In this document: positions 57,520-64,000 of the stretch, piece by piece
How the letters are laid out: every line of letters starts with the position of its first letter
How positions within the stretch are numbered: position 1 is the stretch's first letter
Assembly (NCBI RefSeq): GCF_015706575.1
Contig: NW_024037047.1
Coordinates: forward strand, 5,026,632-5,090,631
Source: Patiria miniata
Taxonomy: Eukaryota; Echinodermata; Asteroidea; Valvatida; Asterinidae
Length of the DNA: 64,000 bases
Reading direction: 5' to 3'
The notes under the pieces: generated by a model
What the model was told of the DNA's origin: nothing
Databases searched by the model: none
What the model saw: the letters and a program-made list of their open reading frames with translations, nothing else
Program-made: the position numbers and the translations under genes

Positions 57520-60500
57520 TACTCTTAGATTTAGAAAGATTTACTTGAAGAACGATATGCATGTTCCATGTCAGACTAACGCACTTTTTATCTCATGTCT
57601 TCCGATTTTGATATAAATTGCTGTATTTGGAGGTCCTGATGAACAATGAATACACACCAATTTTTAGCCCGATCCGACCTACCATGTGGTCAGGGCAGGA
57701 CAAACACAAATTGACATTTTTAGATTAAAATACCACCCTTTTGGTACAAATATGTCATAACAATGTCAATTTTCATCAATTATATATGTAAAAAATGGTA
57801 CTGAAATAATGACAATTGCATTCTAAAATCTATTTTTATATGAAAAGTAGATCACCATGACCTTTAATATGTTACTGTGACCTTTGACCCTCTTTTTGTA
57901 ATAATGTATTATTCCGAAAATCAACGAAATACAAAAAAAACTTGATAGAGCGTGTCTCTCTCTATCAGAATCCACTAGACAAAAATTGGGGTCTTCCAAA
58001 TGTACAACTTTATGACTATTTTTGCACTGTTGGTAGGTTACAAATGAGTCCATTTATACACTTTACTTTAGAAATCCTCTAATACAACTTGCTCTTCTTA
58101 TGTATCTGTTTCAAACGTTACTAAAATTATTCTTGGTTTGGATATTTTTTTTATGTTGAGAGCTGATGGGGTTTAACCAGACTCTTACCATAAATTATCA
58201 ACAGTGGCACACCCAGGATTTGGCTTGGGGGATGGCTCACACATTTGTTCCAATTTTTTTTAGAAGTTTGGATTATAAAAAAAAACGTTGCCCAAATTTT
58301 TGGCCGCAGAAACTATTGGGAGGATTGACTATTTGAAGTTGGTCGTGCCATTTTATACAAATATTGAATGCTTAGAGTGGTGTAGTAAAACTAGCCTCCC
58401 GAGGTGATCCATGGACATTCTATTTTCCCGAGGCGAAGCCGAGGGAAAATAGAATGCTCCATGGATCACCAAGGGAGGCTAGTTTTACTTCACCACGAGA
58501 TAAAGCATTCAATATTTGTTTTATAACACTTCACCCACAGATTCTGCTTGATTTTAATATTTTAAATTATTTAAATCTGAACACAGTTGAAATAAACTTC
58601 AATTTCAATACAAAGTTGGTGGAAAATGTATTTCTCTCTTAAAAACTACCCCTTCACGAAATGTTTGAACCAAAGTCTGCGGCGCGCTCTCTTTGGAATA
58701 ATACGCGCTACGCACAACGCGCATCGCACACACCAGCATGCATTTGCACACACATACCGCGCCGTGGAAATAGTACTTTGGTTGCTAATGGTATAGTACT
58801 TTGGTTGCTATGCGCATAGTACTTTTGGCCGTGCACAGAAAGATAGCAAAATTAGAAAGTAACATGTGACTCGCTCTCGGCCAATCAAGACACAGAATCT
58901 GTGGGTGAGGTGTTATAATATACAAATATTGAATGCTTCGAGTAGTGTAGTAAAACTAGCCTCCCGAGGTGATCCATGGACATTCTATTTTCCCGAGGCG
59001 AAGCCGATGGAAAATAGAATGCTCCATGGATCACCGAGGGAGGCTAGTTTTACTTCACCACGAGATAGAGCATTCAATATTTGTTTTATAACACTTCACC
59101 CACAGATTCTGCTTGATTTTAATATTTTAAATTATTTAAATCTGAACACAGTTGAAATAAACTTCAATTTCAATACAAAGTTGGTGGAAAATGTATTTCT
59201 CTCTTAAAAACTACCCCTTCACGAAATGTTTGAACCCAAGTCTGCGGCGCGCTCTCTTTGGAATAATACGCGCTACGCACAACGTGCAACGCACACACCA
59301 GCATGCATTTGCACACAAATACCGCGCCGTGGAAATAGTACTTTGGTTGCTAATGGTATAGTACTTTGGTTGCTATGCGCATAGTACTTTTGGCCGTGCA
59401 CAGAAAGATAGCAAAATTAGAAAGTAACATGTGACTCGCTCTCGGCCAATCAAGACACAGAATCTGTGGGTGAGGTGTTATAAATGATCCTATTATACTA
59501 CTCAAAAATAAGCCACATATCACCACGGTCAAATGGGGACTAAAAAAAATATTAAAAAGTTGACAACCTCTTGGGGGGATACCTCAAGCCCCCCTTGGTG
59601 CGCCACTGATTATGAGCTATCCCACGAGCGTGCTTGGAACAGGGAATAATGGAGTGCGTCTTTGTCCCAATGCCACTGGCCCAATAACACACAACGCACT
59701 ACATAATTCCGTGTTCCACAAGCGCGATTGGGGTAAACGAATTTCATTTTAAGCAAAATTGACGTCGGATGCGTACGTGATGGTGAGGATGTACGCGCAT
59801 AGTGTTCGCGCAGCAGGAAAAGGCACGCAACTTAGAAAAAAACACACTTAAATACATGTACATTCGATATGCGGGTTGCGATACAGCCGTGCAATATATA
59901 AATATCACGCTGTTGTTACTATGGATAGACTGATCATGATTGTGGATTCAAGTTTGCATGAAGATAATACTCAATATCGCAATCGAAGTTAGCTTACTCA
60001 TTCAAGACTGTATTCACCGCGCCTCTTGCAATTGACTGACTTTCACAGACTTAGAATTGTGTTCGTTCGAAATGGAGGTAAGATGGATGTGAGTCTGCTG
60101 TACTGGGTGCGGGTAGCAAGCATAGAGCTGTTGCGTACCCTGAACAGTCACTGCTGATGAGAATCGACTCTCAAGGAATTCTCCGCACGTTGCATTTCAC
60201 CCCGTATCAACAAAATCAAACAGTTTTCCTGGAATATTCACCTTAGCCCACCAATACAGCTGCTGAGCATTCAAGATTTGGTCTTCATAGGGCCTCTGAA
60301 GACTGGCCTTTGCGGCCAAACGCTCTATAGTTCCACCAAATTCATCACAGTTCCACCAAATCCATCACAAGGTCCTTTCCCATGTGATGTGGCAAAGGAA
60401 TGCCACTCAGCATCCGATGAAAATCATCCTTGTGACAGGTCAAGTTTGCAAAGTTCTTTCTTTTCTTACATTGTGCAGAAGATCCATCTGTGAATTAGAT

Positions 60501-61262
60501 AACTTTGTGTACCTGCATTGTCCGCGCAAGTTAGTTGGGTAGCCTTCGTTGGAAACAATAGTGCCATGGGTGAGGTTGTTAGAGATTACAATTATTTTCT
60601 GCAGCCAAAATGATTGGGCAACATTTTTTCTTTAATCTTAACTAAAAGCGAAGCTCCCCCCCGGCAAATACTGGGTGCGCCACTGCCAATATTATAATTC
60701 CCATTAAGTTTAGCAACAATTGAAACAGAAGAGCTAGTTGTGTTAGTGGATTTCTAATGTAAAGTCTATACATTTACTCATTTGTAACCTACCAACTGTA
60801 CAAAATAGTCATGAAGTTGTAAATTTGCAAGACACCCATTTTTTTCTAGTGTATTCTAATAGAAGAAGACATGCGCTATCAAGTCATTTTCATTACGTAA
60901 ATTTTCGGAATGATACATGATGACGAAAATTGGGTCAAAGGTCAGGGTAACATATTAAAGGTCGTGGAGACCTACTTTTCACCAACAAAAAATGTTGACT
61001 ACAGAGTTGATTTGAGCATGTAATTCTCGTTATTTTCATACCAATTTTTTTGTGTGTGTTTGTGTCCTGACTACATGGTAGGTCGGATCAGGCTAAAAAT
61101 TAGTGTGCATTCATTGCTCATCAGGACCTACAAGCACAGCAATTTTTATCAAAATTGGAATACATGAGGTAAAAAAGTGCGTTGGTCTGACATGGAATGA
61201 CCCATATATGGACCTGAGTTTAGTAAGTGGAAGTATTTAAGTATACGATTAAGAGTAAAATA
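57520..61262. mobile_element. 3.7-kb element with about 0.5-kb terminal inverted repeats
   Basis: The left arm 57520-58085 is the diverged reverse complement of the right arm 60748-61262. Matching landmarks include GGTCCTGATGAACAATGAAT, CGATCCGACCTACCATGTGG, ATCACCATGACCTTTAATAT and CTACCAACTGT. A short inner pair surrounds GGGTGTGCCACT. The interior shows no transposase; it contains the duplicated hairpin element at 58.36-59.49 kb and otherwise nothing recognised. Likely a non-autonomous DNA element or foldback. Confidence 0.65.
58357..59485. repeat. Tandem duplication of a hairpin-bearing MITE
   Basis: Two 565-bp units (58357-58921 and 58921-59485). Each opens with a near-perfect hairpin whose arms are about 75 bp (GGTGATCCATGGACATTCTA / TAGAATGCTCCATGGATCACC), centred on GAGGCGAAGCC. 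A second pair of inverted ends follows (ATAACACTTCACCCACAGAT and ATCTGTGGGTGAGGTGTTAT) about 370 bp apart. Copies are almost identical, so duplication is recent. No coding. Confidence 0.85.
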
Positions 61263-63529
61263 CTTTTAATATAGGTTTTCCCGGACAATTTCACCAAGTT
61301 TTCATTCAATTTAACGCCTGGCTCATTCGATTTAGATTGAAATTAAAAGATCACGCAGATCGGCATTCGTCAAATTCAAAAGAATCATCCCATTTCACTA
61401 TCAGAGCATTCTATCGCCTTTTAGCTGATCGTCCCTATCAAAGATACATTCGTATTAAAGGTGTCGCGTTGTTCATTCATTTTCGCCTAAACCAGCAGTA
61501 AGGGGTTGATCGGGCATTCGTTTTCATTAATGGGCAGACATATTTCACATTGTGTCAAACATCTTTTAAGACTTCATTATGTGTCCGTATTAAGTCATAT
61601 ATTTGATGTCTTCAATCCGTAGATGCCTTTCTTTCTTAATTAAAGGGTATGTGCAATTTTTTTCCAGGAATTCTTTTTGTGCAACTCTTTACTACTGTAA
61701 CATGTAAGAAAACTACACATATGACAACATTTTCTGGTTATTCTCATTGCAAACGTGCACCTTTTAAGCAATAAGTATCCACGCTTTTCCGGACTACGTA
61801 TGAGCGCGCTGTTACTGTGATGTCATTGCAGGAAGACACTGTTCAGTTTAGGGGTTTCTCTTTCAAACGATTCATCCAAAATTTGCTAATTGAAAACAGT
61901 TGTGGGACAGGGTTGCTCATTGGCTTACTGCAGTGTCATGTACTGACACATCGAAGAATCACCAAATAAAAGAAATTTATGACAGCAAAATATCAAGAAT
62001 TCAAGCAACTTTTGGTGCTGAAATAGCCATGTAATTATGCCCGGAATGCCATCACAGATTTTCTAATGAATATGAAACTGTGCATTATCATAAAAAACGG
62101 AGAAGGCACCAAAAACATCCTTCAAAATGGAAAAAATAAAACTTACGAATAATGTTAAATGTGACACAAAGATGTATTTTCAAAGTTTTCATTGAAAATT
62201 TACTTTGCATGGGCCCTTTGAATACGGTAGGTGTTCAGTCAGACATACGCAAGAAAACATTTAAGAAATATCGCAAGAGAAATGTTCCCGATGGTACAAC
62301 CATTGCCAAACATAGTGTCCCGATTTCTTGCACGTCAAGAAATCGTCATTGTAAAGATACCCCTTGCTCAAACGTACAAAGAAGTACAAAAGATCAGCAG
62401 TGAACAAGAAATTATCTTAGTCTCTTTCAATTAATTATTTCATTACATCTGGTTTCCCTGATATCATTTAATTTATAACGTTGTAAATTTTACAATCATC
62501 AAGATTTTTTTTTTTTGGGGAGAGGGGGGGAATGAACCTTGGTGGAAAATAGGAAAATATATCGATTAAAAAATCTCCTAATTTAAATGACCAAACGAAG
62601 AAAGCGTCAACCGTCAAAAGGTTGCAAAGATTTAATTTTAGACTGCTACAAATTTAGTGTTGAATGCACCAAAACGAAATAGGATGCCCGAAAACGAAAA
62701 CGAACATTCAGAGCAAAATCTTGTCTGCCTCAAAATGAAATTGAATGAACCCAAAATGAAAAAGAAACCCAAATTTGACCACAATGTGCAAAACTCACGC
62801 GAAATTGAATGGCTGATAATGAAACTGATTAGAAAAATTTGGAAATTCGCCGGGAAAACCTATATTATAAATGGTATTTGAGGTGTGATACTTACGTTAC
62901 GTGCTTTGGATTGGCGCGTTGTCAGCCCACCCCAACAATCCCGAATCCTTCAGAGACTGGTCTCATTTACAACACCGGTGGGTTTGGCGGATGCTAGGCA
63001 TTGAAATGGCTCCGCAAGCTATATTTTTTTGCAAAGACCCAAGCCTCAACATGCATCACGGGCCACTCCCTGACGCGCTCGAAAATGCGATTTGATTCGC
63101 TGCATGACGATAGCTGCATGACGACAGCTTCCATAATTTGAATATCAACCGCAAGTTTTCCTAATAAGGGCATGGAAGCAGCCTGAAGTGACAAAGGCTC
63201 GGCTTTTTGGAAACTTGCCAAAGATGAACAGCATACGTAGCGGCACTGCTAATTCGCCTGCCTGCTACATCTCATCTTTGGTAGCAATTGTACTTTGAAC
63301 CTCTGAGGCCCCCTCCCCAATATGCTTTGCCCAATAGGAGCTGCGATTCGTGTCAGACAGTGTCCATCATCCGTGCACTTGTATGTGACGCATGCGGCTG
63401 GAACATATGGTAACATATGGTGCTTTTCGTAGATGTGGCACCTAGTATGTTTGTTCCAATGCACCTCTGTACCACAGATGAACATTTTTTTTAGAACGTT
63501 TTTCATAGACAACCGACTGATCCACGATT
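61263..63529. other. Unassigned sequence, no gene seen
   Basis: Contains several short open frames of AT-rich composition (for example 62152-62403, 62657-62881, and 63249-63512 on the minus strand), none with a recognised motif, splice context or second copy in the window. A G-run lies at about 62517-62530. Confidence 0.5.
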
Positions 63530-64000
63530 AACAAATACTGGTACGGTTTGCTTTCTGTGTGTGTATATTCTACTTACGTACCCTTACTTCAATAACATTT
63601 TTAAAATCGTATCAGTGAAATGATTATTACGATGATTTAATGATAGATGCACAATGGAATATACCCTGAAGTTGCGCTCGTTTACCTTTTCCCCCAAGAT
63701 ACCATCAAGCTAAACCTAAGCATCGATCAGTTTCCAAATCACAAAGTTACTTATATACTGGCACAGATACCTTTATAAAATTGTGTTGAAAATCATTTAA
63801 ATAATGAAAACATTATGATATTTAGGTCCCCCCATGAAAAAAGTACATTGGACTATCATCGAGCGAACGGTTGCCTAACGTGGGGTCTTGAATAATTCAG
63901 GGAATTCACTAAAATTTCCTGTAAAAAAATGGCATTGAAACAATATAAACAACCATTTTGGTTGTTTTTGGCTTACGACATATTTTCACAAGCCGCTGTT
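63530..64000. repeat. Dispersed repeat family R, partial copy at window end
   Basis: Matches 54.28-55.03 kb with deletions (TTTACCTTTTCCCCCAAGAT, CGATCAGTTTCCAAAT, AACGTGGGGTCTTGAA) and runs off the right edge. Confidence 0.75.

Noticed and set aside
62657-62881. Lys/Asn-rich 74-codon frame
   Set aside because: AT-rich composition alone can explain it; no motif, homologue or splice context.

Overview
The window is eukaryotic nuclear DNA from an invertebrate animal. The evidence is genes split by spliceosomal introns, very low coding density, many MITE-like and tandem repeats, a Penelope-like retroelement with a GIY-YIG domain, and a giant NACHT-LRR receptor of the type expanded in invertebrate deuterostomes (sea urchin, amphioxus, hemichordates) and also found in cnidarians. 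The exact phylum cannot be fixed from sequence alone.

Layout. (1) 1-14.07 kb: non-coding repeat sequence, dominated by a direct tandem duplication (887-7347 and 7348-14067). Its breakpoint lies in a 21-bp palindromic minisatellite that belongs to a foldback element (about 599-1010). A decayed dispersed repeat family ('family R') occurs here and again at 52.3-56.3 kb and 63.5-64 kb. (2) 14.8-28.57 kb: block A, a decayed copy of block B. It carries a 222-bp tandem array, a Penelope-like element inserted in a TA microsatellite (18.04-20.6 kb), and a broken NLR paralogue on the minus strand (LRR exon 21.93-24.67 kb, DEATH exon 27.91-28.18 kb, half of a UBL exon at 28.51-28.58 kb). (3) 28.57-31.58 kb: no recognisable gene. 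(4) 31.58-50.59 kb: block B. It contains the main gene, a five-exon minus-strand receptor reading N-terminal basic region, ubiquitin-like domain (two exons), DEATH domain, then one huge exon with NACHT and about 34 tandem 52-residue LRR pairs. All four introns have GT-AG ends and every phase agrees across the junctions, giving a continuous 2689-codon model. (5) 50.9-64 kb: MITEs, family R copies, a 3.7-kb element with about 0.5-kb inverted termini, and nested hairpin repeats. No confident gene.

How it fits together. The receptor would link a nucleotide-driven NACHT switch and an LRR sensor to a DEATH adaptor module, preceded by a ubiquitin-like module ending in a glycine run. The UBL-DEATH-NACHT-LRR order is the most unusual feature of the window. 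The LRR array shows recent 1,560-bp higher-order amplification, and the whole locus has been segmentally duplicated, with one copy (A) dying by loss of the NACHT region, nonsense changes and frameshifts. The model rests on splice signals and phase read by eye and has no transcript support here.
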